From Paulinella micropora (taxonomy: Eukaryota; Cercozoa; Imbricatea; Euglyphida; Paulinellidae), in assembly GCA_019918135.1 (NCBI GenBank), contig WBZZ01004731.1:95696-159695 (forward strand): 64,000 nucleotides of DNA, written 5' to 3'. The notes under the pieces were generated by a model. It was not told the origin of the DNA. It saw only the letters and a program-made list of their open reading frames with translations, and made no database searches. The position numbers and the translations under genes are program-made. Position 1 is the stretch's first letter. Each line of letters starts with the position of its first letter. Of this stretch, positions 20,097-29,572 are shown piece after piece.

Positions 20097-21761
20097 CTAG
20101 CTTTGGGTCGCTAGAAAACGCTTAATCGCTTGTTTAAGTAAATGTGTTTGGCCACACAACCCGTTTTGGGAATCGGTGTACCACGTGAGTGCGTGCTCGT
20201 AATATGTCCTGTTTCTGCTTGCAGGGAGCTCGACCGAGAGGTGTTGAATTAAAGGTTTGGACAGACCTACTAACACCAAGCCGCACAGGCTGCTCTCTTG
20301 CTTTATATTGCCCAGCGGTAGTATCAAGTCAAGAATTCTTGCCAAGTCCCTAGCAGTGGTTGCGTGCAGTACGTAGGTATTGCGGAGGCCGGGGTTGTCC
20401 ACCCCCTCGACCACCCTTTTAAACTCTCGACATTGACGCGGCATTAGTTGTCTAAGATGATTAGACAAGAAGTCGCCGGCGGGGGTTGGGGCCTCGCCGG
20501 AATAAACAACCAGATTTCTTGACTTTTCGAATAGGCGGTTGGATGGGTCCGCGGCCATTAGTTCTAATGCCGTTTGGACGCGCTGCAGCTGCCGGTCGTG
20601 CTTTTTTTCTTTGGGCTTTCTTGGTGGTATCAGGGCCGGCGCCTGGTTCTGCGCTTGCTTTTTTCTTTTCTTGGGTCCGTGCAGGGTGTCGTAGCTGTCG
20701 ACCGCTTGTCTAAACACGTGGAAATGGTCGGCGAGCCCGCGCTTGGACCGACTGTACCACGTGAAGGTGCGCCCGTAGAAGTGTGAGTTACCCTTACCTT
20801 GCATAGCTATGCGGAGGTAGCGAATCATGTCGAAGGGCAGCCCCACCAACGCCAAACCACACGTGTCTTGTTCCCGCTTCCCGTCTTTGGCAGGCAGAAC
20901 GCTGTTTAAGATGTCCACGAGCTCGCTCTTGCTGCCGGCGTATATCGCGTAGGTGGAAGCGCCTGGCTGTCCGCCCTCGCACCCCCCTGACGACAACGCG
21001 CCCCGGAATTCGCGACACTTGCCGGGAGCTAGATAGCGGCTCAGGGAGCTGTACAGGGCGCGGCTCCCCGGACTTTTGTTATCGTGGTACACGATCAACT
21101 GTCTGCCTTTTTCAAACAGGGGATCATTACTTTCCTGCAGCAGCTTTAGCTCTTCGTCTACGAGCCGCTCTTCGGGCCCCCACCCGAAGCCTCCTTCGGG
21201 GGACGCCGCCGGGGGCCGGCAGGGGCTCGACCGTTTCCTCTTTCCTGACAGAGACGCCAGCTCCGCTGGAGCCTCGTTCTCGCTCTCGGCCTCCTCCGTC
21301 TCGGTCACACTCTCTGCCTCGCTGTTGACATCGTCAAGCGATAACGAGGCCCCGAGGGGAATATAGTCGAAGGGAATCGCCGGGCTTGCGCTCGCGGGGC
21401 TGCTCGGGCTGTTGGTTGGGCTGTCTAGGATGCTCCGCTGATGGTGTTTGTGCGGCCCCTCCGCCGTCGGCCATAATAGATCCTTCAGCTGCTTGACGGG
21501 GTAGTGCATGTTGGGGCCAGGGACCACTTTTACGGGCTTCCGGATCGGCGCCGCGTCCAGACAAGCCTGCCATTTCCAGTTGTAATAAGGCTGTGCGCTG
21601 CACAGCCTTTCTTCGATTTCAGCCGCGGTCGTTGCGTGTGCTGGTGCAATTGTGACGATGGTTGCGCCGTCCGGCGGGCCAGGCCCGTCGCATGGTACCG
21701 CCAGGGCCCCTGGGGGCCAATGGCTTTCTTCACAATACCAATAGAAACGTGCGTTGGACAT
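20097..21761 (-). CDS. Protein with a novel tandemly duplicated domain
   Basis: 554 residues, ATG at 21759-21761. The N-terminal 100 residues start with an aromatic FYWYCEESHW segment. An acidic Ser/Glu linker and GKRKR follow. Two homologous domains of about 150 residues come next (about 203-355 and 398-552), separated by a basic linker (KKRKK). Matching landmarks are LFEKGRQLIVY/LFEKSRNLVVY, KCREFRGAL/QCREFKRVV, CGLALVGLP/CGLVLVGLS and FTWYSRSKRGL/LTWYTDSQNGL. The domain is not one I recognise. Basic stretches suggest a nuclear protein. TTTTAATTAAAA lies about 28 bases upstream of the start, between this gene and the nuclease gene. Confidence 0.8.
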   Translation of the reverse strand: MSNARFYWYCEESHWPPGALAVPCDGPGPPDGATIVTIAPAHATTAAEIEERLCSAQPYYNWKWQACLDAAPIRKPVKVVPGPNMHYPVKQLKDLLWPTAEGPHKHHQRSILDSPTNSPSSPASASPAIPFDYIPLGASLSLDDVNSEAESVTETEEAESENEAPAELASLSGKRKRSSPCRPPAASPEGGFGWGPEERLVDEELKLLQESNDPLFEKGRQLIVYHDNKSPGSRALYSSLSRYLAPGKCREFRGALSSGGCEGGQPGASTYAIYAGSKSELVDILNSVLPAKDGKREQDTCGLALVGLPFDMIRYLRIAMQGKGNSHFYGRTFTWYSRSKRGLADHFHVFRQAVDSYDTLHGPKKRKKQAQNQAPALIPPRKPKEKKHDRQLQRVQTALELMAADPSNRLFEKSRNLVVYSGEAPTPAGDFLSNHLRQLMPRQCREFKRVVEGVDNPGLRNTYVLHATTARDLARILDLILPLGNIKQESSLCGLVLVGLSKPLIQHLSVELPASRNRTYYEHALTWYTDSQNGLCGQTHLLKQAIKRFLATQS

Positions 21762-21866
21762 TTTCTTCTTGTTTCTCTGGTCCTCTTCTTTTAATTAAAA
21801 TAACTTGGCGGCTCTCTCTCTCTCTCTCGCTGCCCCCCCTTCCCCCTTTCCCCGCCCCCGCGCGTG

Positions 21867-23177
21867 CTAGCAGTTACAAGGTTTGCCTTTGTCCCGATTG
21901 CACTCGTAAGCGCCCAAGCGACACAAGATGCGCGTCGCAAGTTTGGGTCCCAAGCGGCGTGGCGGCGCGGTGGGGCGGGCGCGGACCTGCAGTGCTGCCA
22001 ACTCCTGCCTGCAGCCCGCACCCCCCAAGTCTAGACATCTCTTGACCAGTTTCGCTACCGTCGGGTAGCGCGCACACAGCACCCTAGCCACCGCGGGGCT
22101 GACCCCACGGATTGCGGCGTAAAAGCCAAGCCGCTCGGCCTGCCCGAGCGACAGGTCGGTCCCCGCGCGATAAGTGCGGCGCCCCTGGCGCGCGCGCTCG
22201 TGTACTACCGCGGCTTGCAGTTTACCGCTATCGCCTGTTGTGGCCCGTTGTCCTCCCGTAGCAGTGCCTGCACCAGTACTAGCGATAGCTTCCCAAGCAC
22301 GAAACAAGTTCAAGATCAGCACTGCCGTGTGCAAAATGTGGGCGGTATTGAAGGACTGGAAACCGTACTTAATTTGCGTGCTACACTCGGTAGAGCGCAA
22401 CAGCGCCAGCGCCGCCGCGTCTGGCTCGGAGCCACCCTTGCACACCACCTGCGCCCGCTTCAACCCTAACAGCAAAGGGCTCTGTGCGTTTGTTTCGGCT
22501 TGCAGCAGCCAGCCGGGGCTTTCAAAAATGTAGCCTACGCAACCGCTGCGCTGCACGGGCTCTTCGCGCACCCAACCCGCCAGCGCCTCACGCTGTGCCT
22601 GGAAGCGACCCGAGTAGATGCCCTGTAAACAATCGTCCGCTCGTTTGCGTTCAAACAGGCGCATGGTACGCCCTTGCAGGCGAAAGGCAATGTCGCCCAA
22701 GGGTAGCTCCTCGCACGCGACAAAGGGTAGCCCCTGCAGACAGCGTCGCAGCCCCGCTTCCCGGTGATCTAGAACCAACAAAGCCTCCATGGAGGCTTGC
22801 GGCGCAGCAGCGAGCCATTTGCCCGTCCAGCGCCGCGCGGCCCCGCGGGTCAGGTCCTGTTCACTTAGCCTGGCCAGCTCCGCCGCCAGCTCCGCCAAGT
22901 AACACCGGGCTGTTCCTTCGGTCAAGCCTGGTATTGCTGCGCGCAGCCCCGCAAGTCCCTGCCATTGCACCAACAGGAACTTTTCCCAAAAAAGCTTCAG
23001 CTCGGCGCTGGTAGGAAGAGCGCTGCGGGAAACGGAATCTTGTGCCAAAGTTTCCCACGCCGCCAGGCGTGCCCGTGAGCCGGGCACCGGGCCCAGCTGA
23101 GCAAGAGCCTGCGCGCACGCCTCTGCTACGACCCGGTTTGTGTTTACTTGCAATTCCTCCTCTTGCTTCTGCTGCAT
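21867..23177 (-). CDS. ERCC4 (XPF/MUS81)-type structure-specific nuclease
   Basis: 436 residues from the ATG at 23175-23177; a GTG eight codons upstream is disregarded. The ERCC4 catalytic core is complete: LLVLDHRE (about 134-140), ELPLGDIAFRLQ (GD about 161-162), LFERKRADD (ERK about 176-178 with Asp 181), then the Ser/Gly-Arg-x-x-x-Gln segment IYSGRFQAQREAL. The C-terminus has a helix-hairpin-helix-like stretch (AIRGVSPAVARVLCARYPTV). Such enzymes cut branched DNA, as in recombination intermediates; large DNA viruses carry single-subunit versions. It ends in a short Cys-containing tail. It would serve repair or resolution of replication concatemers. Confidence 0.85.
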   Translation of the reverse strand: MQQKQEEELQVNTNRVVAEACAQALAQLGPVPGSRARLAAWETLAQDSVSRSALPTSAELKLFWEKFLLVQWQGLAGLRAAIPGLTEGTARCYLAELAAELARLSEQDLTRGAARRWTGKWLAAAPQASMEALLVLDHREAGLRRCLQGLPFVACEELPLGDIAFRLQGRTMRLFERKRADDCLQGIYSGRFQAQREALAGWVREEPVQRSGCVGYIFESPGWLLQAETNAQSPLLLGLKRAQVVCKGGSEPDAAALALLRSTECSTQIKYGFQSFNTAHILHTAVLILNLFRAWEAIASTGAGTATGGQRATTGDSGKLQAAVVHERARQGRRTYRAGTDLSLGQAERLGFYAAIRGVSPAVARVLCARYPTVAKLVKRCLDLGGAGCRQELAALQVRARPTAPPRRLGPKLATRILCRLGAYECNRDKGKPCNC

Positions 23178-23431
23178 CAAAAATCTGACGACAGAAAGCA
23201 CATTACCCCCAGAAACCTTACAACTCTACTTGTAGCATTTGTAGGGCCCTTCTCCCCCCCCTTCTTTTCTCTCTCCCGCTCCCGAGTGCAATAGCTTCCC
23301 TTTCCCTCCCTCCATCTCTGTCCTCCCCGGCCGGTTGCCCCGGGGAGGAAAACAAATTTATCTTGGACTTTCCTCACTTGATATATGCTTAAATATCTAC
23401 AATACTTGCTGTCTGTGGCTGCTGGCAGATC

Positions 23432-24274
23432 ATGTTTGGGGAATACGCAGAGCAAAGCACACCATTATCACGGATGTGCGATCTCCTATTCTGTCCCGAT
23501 TTGCTTTTCTCTGGCTTTATGGTGATGGCCTACGTCATAATTGTAATTAACGTGGCACTGCTGTTCGATCAGCCTTGTACCGAACACCTCACCTCGCTGC
23601 GTTTGGCGCTGTCGGCGGCTGCCATCCAGCTGATATACGCCTTTTTTGATTGCTTCTACTTTTTTTGCTACTCTAAGCCCCGCGAAAAAAATGCTGCTGC
23701 TTCTTCTGACTCCCGCGGAAAAAATGATACTGCTGATTCACAACAGTTCAGGAAAAACGAAGTCTTTCGTTTGCTCGGCTGTTACGTGTCGACCACCCTG
23801 ACACTCTTTTTGGTGAGACAAGAAAAACTCGAGGACACCGATGCTTTGCTGGCTTTTTCTTGCATAAGCGCCGTACTCAACGTAACGACTTTGATCTTTG
23901 TCTGCGTGACGGATAAGACTAGTTATTGTATGTTATTCTCTCAATTCTTTCAAGCGAGTACGTCGGCCAGTTTGTTTACCTATTTTTGTGTACAGCTTTC
24001 TAAATTGGAAAGAGTGCCAGACGTCCTCTGGTTGCAGGCCGCCTGCGCTGTACAGGCAACGGCTTTTTGGGCTGTTGTGTTGTTTTGTGCTCTTAATTGT
24101 TTAACTGGCACAAGAACCATTGCTAAATACTTGGACCTGCTCTCGTTTTGCTTTAATTATACCGACGACGACGATGGGAAGTCTGAATACAGCAGGGGTT
24201 TTACACTACTGTCCTCCATGGCGCTTTTAAGCGACTTTTTGCTCATGAAGGCGCTCTATGAAATATGCGATTAA
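23432..24274 (+). CDS. Polytopic membrane protein, about 7 segments (I)
   Basis: 280 residues, ATG at 23432. Hydrophobic segments near residues 25-46, 60-84, 112-129, 139-160, 167-190, 200-224 and 256-276 suggest about seven membrane passes. A charged, Ser/Asn/Lys-rich loop lies after the second (residues 86-110). It is Cys-rich within the membrane. There is no DRY or NPxxY motif, so a G-protein-coupled receptor is not supported. Two further proteins of the same general build lie at 26295 and 30595, which may be a paralogous family too diverged to align by eye. Confidence 0.75.
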   Translation: MFGEYAEQSTPLSRMCDLLFCPDLLFSGFMVMAYVIIVINVALLFDQPCTEHLTSLRLALSAAAIQLIYAFFDCFYFFCYSKPREKNAAASSDSRGKNDTADSQQFRKNEVFRLLGCYVSTTLTLFLVRQEKLEDTDALLAFSCISAVLNVTTLIFVCVTDKTSYCMLFSQFFQASTSASLFTYFCVQLSKLERVPDVLWLQAACAVQATAFWAVVLFCALNCLTGTRTIAKYLDLLSFCFNYTDDDDGKSEYSRGFTLLSSMALLSDFLLMKALYEICD

Positions 24275-24547
24275 TAACCAGGGCCAGCAATTTAAGATTT
24301 CTGTTGAAAGACCAGCAGTTTTATTAAAAAATCAAGCGGAAATTGTGACACAACCCCCAGGGCCTTGCCCGAGAAGCAGGGGGAGGGAGAGGGAAGAAAG
24401 GGAGGGCGGGGGGAGAGGGTTGCCGTGGTTAGGGGCGGGGGAGGGGGGGGAGGGCTCCCCCCTCTCCCTCTTGGCCACTCGACAGTCAGATTGAGGGGGG
24501 GGGCCCTAGGAAAATTAAAAGGACAGAAACCGGTGGAGGGGCTTTTG

Positions 24548-25345
24548 ATGAGATCGGCGCGGGGTGTGTCAAAGAAGCAGCGCACTAGCAGCAAGCCATT
24601 GGGAGACATTGCGTTGTATTATCTCTCTGAAAATGCATACTCGCCTTTAATGTTAGCCTTTGAGGAGGAGGCGCAGGGTGGGCGCAACCAGAGTTCCTTA
24701 CGTTTGGTAGAGTGTCTTTACGTGACAACCCCTAAGGGCAAAGATCTACAGGTTTCTATACAAGGCCGAGAGCTCCGCCTTTTTCAGCGACGGAACAGCC
24801 CTGGCCTTCGCCCTGGCAGCAGGTATGCGGCGCCAGGCAAATCTATTGGTTTTGGCGAGAAAGCTATGCTGGAACAGCGTGTTTCCTGGGCCAAGCAAAG
24901 CTACACTGTAGTGGGTGTGAGCGGTCCGCTGCGAGGCACCACCAGAAGCCGCGACGAGGCCTTTTATCGTCAGTGGAAAGAAAGCGTGCGACAGCTGTGC
25001 CAGTCTGGCGCCAGTTTTGGCTCTGTGGTGACACGACTGTCAGATACCTGGCGATTGAGCCCTCCAACGCGAGTAGCTCTACTGCCTGTTTGGTCTACGC
25101 AGGAGGCCAGACCGCGGGGCGCGGGGCCCGACGATGGGTTTGAGAAGAAAGGAAAAGAAGTCAAGCGAGACGACCTGTACCCCCCCTCGCCGGACACCAT
25201 GGAGGACTGGTACGGCACTGGGACAAAGACGATACAGCCTAGTAGCAGCAGCCGACGCCAAGCCGCACAAGAGCTTGTCCATTACTTATACGGTGAGCCG
25301 GCGGGCCCGCGGGCTCCCCAGAGTCGCACGTTGCGCCCGTCCTAG
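24548..25345 (+). CDS. Unknown basic 265-residue protein
   Basis: ATG at 24548 (MRSARGVSKKQRTSS). The frame is open upstream through a G-rich tract that is not likely coding. The product is Arg- and Ser-rich, with a central beta-like stretch (LVECLYVTTPKGKDLQVSIQ, GRELRLFQRR) and a disordered C-terminal third containing Pro, Lys and Asp. No family is recognised. The N-terminal basic run could be a nuclear signal. It ends 82 bases before the stop of the oppositely oriented gene at 25427. Confidence 0.6.
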   Translation: MRSARGVSKKQRTSSKPLGDIALYYLSENAYSPLMLAFEEEAQGGRNQSSLRLVECLYVTTPKGKDLQVSIQGRELRLFQRRNSPGLRPGSRYAAPGKSIGFGEKAMLEQRVSWAKQSYTVVGVSGPLRGTTRSRDEAFYRQWKESVRQLCQSGASFGSVVTRLSDTWRLSPPTRVALLPVWSTQEARPRGAGPDDGFEKKGKEVKRDDLYPPSPDTMEDWYGTGTKTIQPSSSSRRQAAQELVHYLYGEPAGPRAPQSRTLRPS

Positions 25346-25426
25346 ACGAGCTGCGAGAGCTACTGAGCAAGACTCAGCAGTGCCTGGCGCTCGCGCGGGG
25401 CTGTATTTCGCGGCGGGGGCCGGACG

Positions 25427-25834
25427 TCACTCGTACAGGTCTTCCAATAGTCTAGAGAGACTGTCAGTATTGTCGCGTGCTAGTCGGGTCCACCTGATAT
25501 TTCTGTTGTCCCAGCAGGGGTGTTTACCCTGCAGGGGCTCGCAGCTTAGATCATTAAACCCTGTTTTTTGTCCTGGCGCGAGATCATTAGCGGCGGATGT
25601 TTCGGGCGGAGAAACCGCCTGCTTGGCCTGCGCCACACGGCGGGTGCACGCCTTGGCTGTTACCCGCACGAGCCACAATATTAGAAGTAAGAACGCCAAC
25701 CAGAGGTAGGCACTTAAACTGTACAGACCGGGCTGGATGCTCTGCGCCAGCGGCCCAGCCACTATCGTATGATTCAAATACCTTTCAGCTTCCGAAAGCC
25801 ACTCTGCTAAGCGAACCAAATCTAGATCTATCAT
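25427..25834 (-). CDS. Single-pass membrane protein, 136 residues
   Basis: ATG at 25832-25834 (MIDLDLVRLAEWLSEAERYL). The frame extends upstream, but only through a poly-Pro tract encoded by the G-rich intergenic DNA. It has an N-terminal amphipathic helix, an NHT glycosylation site, one hydrophobic segment (LSAYLWLAFLLLILWLV) followed by Arg/Lys, and a polar tail of about 70 residues. The N-outside, C-inside orientation is inferred from the positive residues after the segment. No family recognised. Confidence 0.62.
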   Translation of the reverse strand: MIDLDLVRLAEWLSEAERYLNHTIVAGPLAQSIQPGLYSLSAYLWLAFLLLILWLVRVTAKACTRRVAQAKQAVSPPETSAANDLAPGQKTGFNDLSCEPLQGKHPCWDNRNIRWTRLARDNTDSLSRLLEDLYE

Positions 25835-26078
25835 AACCAAGACGGGGCCCAGGTTTTGCTCCTTTTCTTGTTTTACAAATTTTAACGGGAGAGAGAGCTG
25901 TCCTGCCCCCTTCCCCCACAGGACAAGTCCAAGGAAAGGACCGGGGGGGAGGGGGGGGGGAGGGAGGGAAGGGGGGAGGAAAAAGGAGGGGGGGGGGACA
26001 GGGCAGGGGAAGGCGAGAGCGCGAGACAAAAGGAGATAGAAGGAGCGGGGAGAGAAAGCACCCCAAGACCTGAGAGCT
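25835..26078. other. Intergenic G-rich tract
   Basis: Dominated by a G/A-rich tract (25940-26040) between divergent genes. No gene is seen. Confidence 0.5.
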
Positions 26079-26087
26079 CTATAAAAG
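26079..26087 (+). promoter_or_regulatory. TATA-like box
   Basis: CTATAAAAG lies 15 bases before the ATG at 26102. Similar boxes at the same short distance precede the starts at 19623, 31932, 33791 and 54284. Confidence 0.6.
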
Positions 26088-26101
26088 TAAGCAAGAAGGG
26101 C

Positions 26102-26302
26102 ATGCATTTAATACCCTACCAACAACTGGTGCTAGCAATCGTGACCGGACAAGCACTGTACACATTCTTGTCTTTGCTTCTATCATCACTAGCAGACAAG
26201 GAAAATCCCGTGCTTATAGTGCTCTGGTTGATTACCTGCGTCTGCCTTGTCTGCCTGAGTTTTTTAATTGGGATTCTGAGCCAGAAAGACACAGATGACT
26301 GA
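26102..26302 (+). CDS. Small two-pass membrane protein
   Basis: 66 residues, ATG at 26102 after a TATA-like box. Two hydrophobic segments (LVLAIVTGQALYTFLSLLL and VLIVLWLITCVCLVCLSFLI) flank a short charged loop; the tail is SQKDTDD. Its last 8 bases overlap the start of the next gene (ATGACTGAG), so the two are probably co-expressed from one message. Function unknown; small viral membrane proteins of this size are often virion or fusion accessory proteins, but nothing specific shows that here. Confidence 0.68.
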   Translation: MHLIPYQQLVLAIVTGQALYTFLSLLLSSLADKENPVLIVLWLITCVCLVCLSFLIGILSQKDTDD

Positions 26303-27167
26303 GCCTCCCGTTTTCAGTGCAAAGGAAACTTCTAGCCGTGCATCATCAAGAACAAGGACTGCCGCCACCCAACCCGAAAAGACCGCAGCACTGCCACGTT
26401 TGCCCCAACGCCTGCACACAATTCTAAGGCTCTTGGCCATAATCGAATTCTGGTTTTACGTGGCAACGTGCGGCGCATTGCTGCTGTCCGATAGGTACAG
26501 GACCTGGCGGGCCATACGCCAGAAGAGTAAACTGTTCCATGCGCTTATATCAGATTTTGCCGGAGGCAGCGTGCTTTGTTTCAATCGCAGGCTAACACTC
26601 TGGCTGTACAGAGGACTTTCCAGCGAAATGAACCGCGAAGGGGCTGTTTCTGTGCAGTGGTGGCTCTGGCAGCTCTACTATTACGTTCGGTACGAACGCA
26701 TCCTACAGTGGGTTTGGTCGCAAACCCATGTTCTAATTATGCTGCTGCTTATGTGTGAAGCAAGCCCGCCCCCTCTACCTGGTTCGGTGGTAGCGCACCT
26801 GATTATTCTGCCAGGCTTAACCTACTTCTCAGCACTAATACTGTTCAGTATCGCGGTGTCCCGGCCCGACAAACAAGCCTGGGCCCTTGTCGGCCGAACC
26901 CTGGCCGCACTCACAGCCGCCTGGCTTATTTACGCTTGGGTGTGCTTGCTAGGCGCTACCACCCGGCGCGACCATGTACAGACTATCACTGCAGCTTATG
27001 TCACGTTTGCAACGTCAGTCATTCTAATTTTGATTTACTGCATTTCCTCCGCCAAAAATAAGGACCGTGCTCTGTATCATCCGGTCTGGGTTCTTTTAAC
27101 TACGGGCTGTGACGTGGTCTTGGTGTCTCAAATATTCTGGTATGTCAATTCTTTATTGTTGCCATAA
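26295..27167 (+). CDS. Polytopic membrane protein (II)
   Basis: 290 residues, ATG at 26295 overlapping the previous stop. A polar N-terminal 40 residues (Ser/Thr/Lys-rich) precede about seven hydrophobic segments, the clearest being FWFYVATCGALLL, LIILPGLTYFSALILFSIAV, TLAALTAAWLIYAWVCLL, ATSVILILIYCISS and VWVLLTTGCDVVLVSQIFWY. Aromatic residues cluster in WWLWQLYYYVRYERILQWVW. No receptor or transporter signature is visible. It may be related in build to the proteins at 23432 and 30595. Confidence 0.75.
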   Translation: MTEPPVFSAKETSSRASSRTRTAATQPEKTAALPRLPQRLHTILRLLAIIEFWFYVATCGALLLSDRYRTWRAIRQKSKLFHALISDFAGGSVLCFNRRLTLWLYRGLSSEMNREGAVSVQWWLWQLYYYVRYERILQWVWSQTHVLIMLLLMCEASPPPLPGSVVAHLIILPGLTYFSALILFSIAVSRPDKQAWALVGRTLAALTAAWLIYAWVCLLGATTRRDHVQTITAAYVTFATSVILILIYCISSAKNKDRALYHPVWVLLTTGCDVVLVSQIFWYVNSLLLP

Positions 27168-27426
27168 ATGGAAGAGAAAGACTTCCACCGCCGTCCGGCA
27201 GCCCCCTCCCCACCTCTCCTCCCTATCCCGCCCCCCCCCCCCCCACGCGCCCTCCGCCGCTTGGCACTCCCCCCCCCCGGCGCTTGTTTCTTCCCCCCAC
27301 CCCCCCCCTCCCCCCCGCCCCGCCCCCGCCCTTGACTCCCACAAGTAGCAGAAATTTGGTCGGAAGCCCCGACGGCGGCGCGCGACAACAAAAAGAAGAA
27401 AAAAACTCTCTGGTGACGCTTGTTCG

Positions 27427-28557
27427 ATGGTTTCAGCTACTTCGAGCCTGAAACAACTGGAAGTCTTTTTAGAAAAAAACAAGGCGGATTGCGACGTGCT
27501 CGCTAGGCTGAACCCCTTACCTACGGATGGAGAGGTAGTGTTTGAAGCAGGGCCTCACTTGTACAAACTGCGGCTAGATGCCAAGCAGTGGTTGCCCTTG
27601 CCCGGCAGCGTCTCCTCCCTCTTAAGTTCGTTTTTCCCCGAGTTTCCACGCGAGGCTCTGCTTCGTGCCATTGCCAGCAGACAGAGGTGCTCAGAAGAAG
27701 AGATTGCGGCCGAGTGGGATGCGGCGCGGGACGACGGCACACGCCTGCACGCCTACATCGAGAGCTTTTACAACGATGTCATCCCCGCAGTGCCAGGCCT
27801 TGTACCGGAGAGGCTTGGCGCCGAGTACGTCCAATTCCACCGCTTTCATGAGAGCGTAGTGCTTGCCAAGGGCTGGATTCCCTGGCGTACAGAGCTGTAC
27901 CTCTTGTCTCGCAAGTATTTGGTAGTGGGTTCTTGCGACATGCTCTATCTCTGCCCGCGCACTGGGGGGCTCTACCTAGTCGACTGGAAACGCAGCAAAC
28001 AGTTGCGCAAGACGCCCTACCGGGCCGGCGAGACCGGGCTTAGGGTCTGTGCAGACCTGCCCAACGCCAACTTCCACAAGTACACTATGCAACTCAATTT
28101 CTATCGGCTTCTCGCGGAAAGGCAGACCGGGCGCCCGGTTCTTGGTATGTTCCTCGCCGTCTTCCATCCCAGACAAAATGATTTTTATTTCGAACAAGTA
28201 CCAGACAGGAAGAAAAAGGCACTGCAGTGCTTGGCAATCAGGCGGCACCATCTGGGGCTTTGTTACACCAACGAAATCAACTCTATCCTGCAGGAGGCCG
28301 CGGAGAACAAGGAACAGCAAATACAAGCAGCGGGCGCCCAAAAAATCCGGACTTATCTTTGCTACCTCGGGCTGCTAAGCGAAGAACCCGAGCTGGCGGC
28401 CACGGAGCTGGATGCCTCCTGGTTCACGGGCTGGCCCGCGCTCAGGAGCCGGCTGCTAGACAAGACTTCTCTCCGTCTCCCGGCCGGAGCGCTTCCCTTG
28501 TGCCACACCCTGGGCGTCGGGCCCATCAAAAAGGTCTTGCAGTTGTCAAGCGCTTAA
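27427..28557 (+). CDS. PD-(D/E)XK family nuclease
   Basis: 376 residues, ATG at 27427. Motifs of RecB/Cas4/lambda-exonuclease-type nucleases occur in order: GTRLHAYIESFYND (His 108), WRTELYL (Glu 156), VGSCDMLYLC (Asp 171), LYLVDWKRSK (Asp 186, Lys 188) and KYTMQLNFYRLL (Gln 222, Tyr 226). This is the complete catalytic set for a metal-dependent DNA nuclease, probably an exonuclease for recombination or genome processing. It could work with the MUS81-like nuclease. The stop overlaps the stop of the opposing gene by about 4 bases. The C-terminal 100 residues are outside the nuclease fold and unrecognised. Confidence 0.86.
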   Translation: MVSATSSLKQLEVFLEKNKADCDVLARLNPLPTDGEVVFEAGPHLYKLRLDAKQWLPLPGSVSSLLSSFFPEFPREALLRAIASRQRCSEEEIAAEWDAARDDGTRLHAYIESFYNDVIPAVPGLVPERLGAEYVQFHRFHESVVLAKGWIPWRTELYLLSRKYLVVGSCDMLYLCPRTGGLYLVDWKRSKQLRKTPYRAGETGLRVCADLPNANFHKYTMQLNFYRLLAERQTGRPVLGMFLAVFHPRQNDFYFEQVPDRKKKALQCLAIRRHHLGLCYTNEINSILQEAAENKEQQIQAAGAQKIRTYLCYLGLLSEEPELAATELDASWFTGWPALRSRLLDKTSLRLPAGALPLCHTLGVGPIKKVLQLSSA

Positions 28558-29204
28558 AAGTGCACGCCCAAGGAATTGTCGTGCAGCGCTGCCAACTTGC
28601 CCTCCAGCTCTTCTACGCGGCTCTGCAGATTAATCTGCAACGGCTCCTCGGCTTTTAGCTTATTAAGCGTTTCCTCTAGCTTGACCAGTCTCTGTGAAAG
28701 TTCTTCTAATAAAGTTATTAATCTGGCCAAGTCTGTATCCGGGCTCGGAACCCTCGTTCCTGGCGACAGATCGCCATGTGCTCGGTCCTCTTCTTCTTCT
28801 TCTGCTGAAAATAGCGCGGGTCTGGGCGGCCACTGCGAGGGTGCCGCTCTGGCCGCCGAGGTGGCTGCTGCTGTGTGTTCACGTTTCGAATTATCGACAC
28901 TAGCCGCTGCGCAAGAAGAAGCCTCGGGATTCCGGCCGCCGGTCGTAGTAGTTGTGGTCGTAATAGCAGTAGTGGTAGTGGTAGTAGTAGTAGCAGCCGC
29001 AGCGTTGCCGAACGCGCCTGACTGCAACGGCTCCGGAGCAGTTATGCTGTTATACAACCGTTGTACGCATTCATCAGCGATCTGCCGAGACTGTAGGTCA
29101 GGAGGAGGACAAGCGGCCGGTGGCTGTCTACTAGGATGCAATATATAAGCGCCCCTGCGCCAATTCTCATTCGTGCGGCGGCGCTTGTCTCCGGCTTCCG
29201 CCAT
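28554..29204 (-). CDS. Thr-rich, coiled-coil tail protein
   Basis: 216 residues from the ATG at 29202-29204 (MAEAGDKRRRTNENWRRGAY). The middle carries runs of threonine from an ACT/ACC microsatellite, then an acidic Glu run. The last 60 residues form a heptad-like coiled coil (LITLLEELSQRLVKLEETLN, LQSRVEELEGKLAALHDN). No signal peptide or membrane segment. It is probably an oligomeric structural or regulatory protein. The upstream frame extension is basic low complexity and was left out. Confidence 0.6.
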   Translation of the reverse strand: MAEAGDKRRRTNENWRRGAYILHPSRQPPAACPPPDLQSRQIADECVQRLYNSITAPEPLQSGAFGNAAAATTTTTTTTAITTTTTTTGGRNPEASSCAAASVDNSKREHTAAATSAARAAPSQWPPRPALFSAEEEEEDRAHGDLSPGTRVPSPDTDLARLITLLEELSQRLVKLEETLNKLKAEEPLQINLQSRVEELEGKLAALHDNSLGVHF

Positions 29205-29572
29205 GTGTTGCTTGCCTGGGGGTCTGGGTCTCGTCGCCTCGCCTTTCCCCCTTCCCCCCTCCCCTCTTCTTTTCCGTTTGTTCTTGTGCCAACCCACTAC
29301 CTGACAGCAAATTTTCTTGGGCACCCCCCCCCTTCACACACTTTTTTTTCTTTTTTTTGGGTTTGCAACACGGCGCTCTCTTTATGCAAGGGCGGGGGGG
29401 CGGCACCCCCCCCCCCTTCCCTATGTCATTTATCAGGGGGGAGCAAGTAAGGGGAGGGAGGAGGGGGGGGGGGAAGAAAGAGGGAGGGGGGGGGTAGAGG
29501 AAGTGTGCGGCTACAAAAGTGCGCAAGTACTGAAAAAAGAATCTCTTCTTCTTTTTTTATTTTTTTGGCAAC
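29205..29572. other. Intergenic region with poly-G/poly-C runs
   Basis: It contains a G run next to a C run near 29391-29417 (GGGGGGGCGGCACCCCCCC) that could form a strong hairpin, G/A-rich DNA near 29450-29505 and a T-rich leader before the ATG at 29573. No gene. Confidence 0.5.

Noticed and set aside
23432-24274. Viral chemokine-receptor-like GPCR
   Set aside because: About seven hydrophobic segments are present, but no DRY, NPxxY or conserved disulphide pattern was found.
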